This document shows, piece by piece, positions 63,491 to 64,000 of a stretch of DNA of 64,000 nt. The translations under genes and the position numbers were made by a program. Each line of letters begins with the position of its first letter. Positions within the stretch are counted from its first letter, which is position 1. The notes below the pieces were generated by a model that was not told the origin of the DNA, searched no databases, and saw only the letters and a program-made list of their open reading frames with translations. Source of the DNA: Hermodice carunculata (lineage: Eukaryota; Annelida; Polychaeta; Eunicida; Amphinomidae); the NCBI GenBank assembly GCA_964020975.1, contig OZ026622.1, positions 86,770,199-86,834,198 of the forward strand. Direction: 5' to 3'.

Positions 63491-64000
63491 ATTGTATATA
63501 TATGTTTCATGCTGCTGTTTGTGGGAATGTTAACAGAACTGTCTGGATGACCACTGTTAAGGACAGCTTGTCCGTTAATAATGAGTCCACCTTAAGTGAG
63601 AGGCAATTGACGAAAAATTTATGCTACAAATGAAGTCCTAGATTTTACGCACAAAATATATGAAGAGGGGCAACTAGAATACATGTATATACACAGGATA
63701 TTGTATTTAAATTAGCAGACATATAATTCAGCATAAACATTCAACTATTACGTACATAACAATTTGGTATAGTGCACAATCTTGGTGTAGGAAATGACAT
63801 TTAGTATAACTTGACAAGCCATAATAGCAGTGTGTACACAGTTTTTCGAAGATGCAATGAAGGGAGGTCTCTAATTAGGGAGGAGATATAATATTGAAAG
63901 CAATGTTCTGAAGTAACTTTGACAGGCTTTGCAAGATGGACACTTTCTCTATTTCTAGTTTCCTAGGAGTTGGTTTGTTTGAGAGGAGTAGCAAATATAT
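63491..64000. other. No feature recognised
   Basis: AT-rich intron or flank; no exon found. Confidence 0.4.

Noticed and set aside
58630-64000. Search for exon 21 (expected pattern C.C.HG.CN.G..G.G.C)
   Set aside because: No matching open segment with suitable splice sites was found on the + strand; the next exon is taken to lie beyond the window.

Overview
This is eukaryotic nuclear DNA from an AT-rich, intron-rich animal genome, probably a marine invertebrate. The evidence is widely spaced exons with GT/AG splice sites, very long repeat-filled introns, many microsatellites, decayed non-LTR retrotransposons, a tRNA-derived SINE and many short inverted-repeat DNA elements. The sequence alone does not settle the phylum. 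One 200-base assembly gap (N) lies at 25501-25700.

The one host gene I can support is on the + strand. It covers at least 6707-58629 and runs off the right edge. About 20 small exons (roughly 2.3 kb of coding sequence in more than 50 kb) encode the N-terminal part of a stabilin-like scavenger receptor. In order they give: a possible signal peptide with a Cys-rich EMI-like/CCxGxxGxxC module (exon 1); laminin-type EGF repeats (exons 2-4); four EGF-like repeats (exons 5-8); a first FAS1 domain (exons 9-11); a second FAS1 domain (exons 12-16, with a stretch of unclear splicing between 39564 and 43882); and the start of a second Cys-rich plus EGF block (exons 17-20). This is the order found at the N terminus of vertebrate stabilin-1 and -2. 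Splice phases are consistent at every junction except around exons 14-16.

Region by region. 1-6.7 kb is upstream or first-intron sequence with a 62-bp minisatellite, an ATT microsatellite, a minus-strand LINE fragment and a SINE. 7-13 kb is intron 1, with a partial triplication of the exon 1 end, large microsatellites, a long palindrome and two recurrent repeat families (A and B). 13-28 kb carries the EGF exons, a 145-bp tandem array inside an inverted-repeat element, a TTAA-flanked MITE and a LINE fragment. 28-44 kb carries the FAS1 exons, three minisatellites, an unusual array of interrupted palindromes (38.16-38.53 kb), several TACAGTG-type MITEs and a LINE 3' end. 44-64 kb carries the second Cys-rich block, a 2.35-kb inverted-repeat element with mirrored minisatellite arrays, further inverted-repeat elements, and a last 5.4 kb with no recognised exon.

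The most unusual signals are in the repeats: the interrupted-palindrome array, repeat families that carry CTCF-like and nuclear-receptor-like (TCAAGGTCA) motifs, a nucleosome-length 145-bp array with no indels, and DNA elements with different termini that share internal modules. I recognised no LTR retroelement, Polinton, CRISPR array, rRNA or intact tRNA gene.
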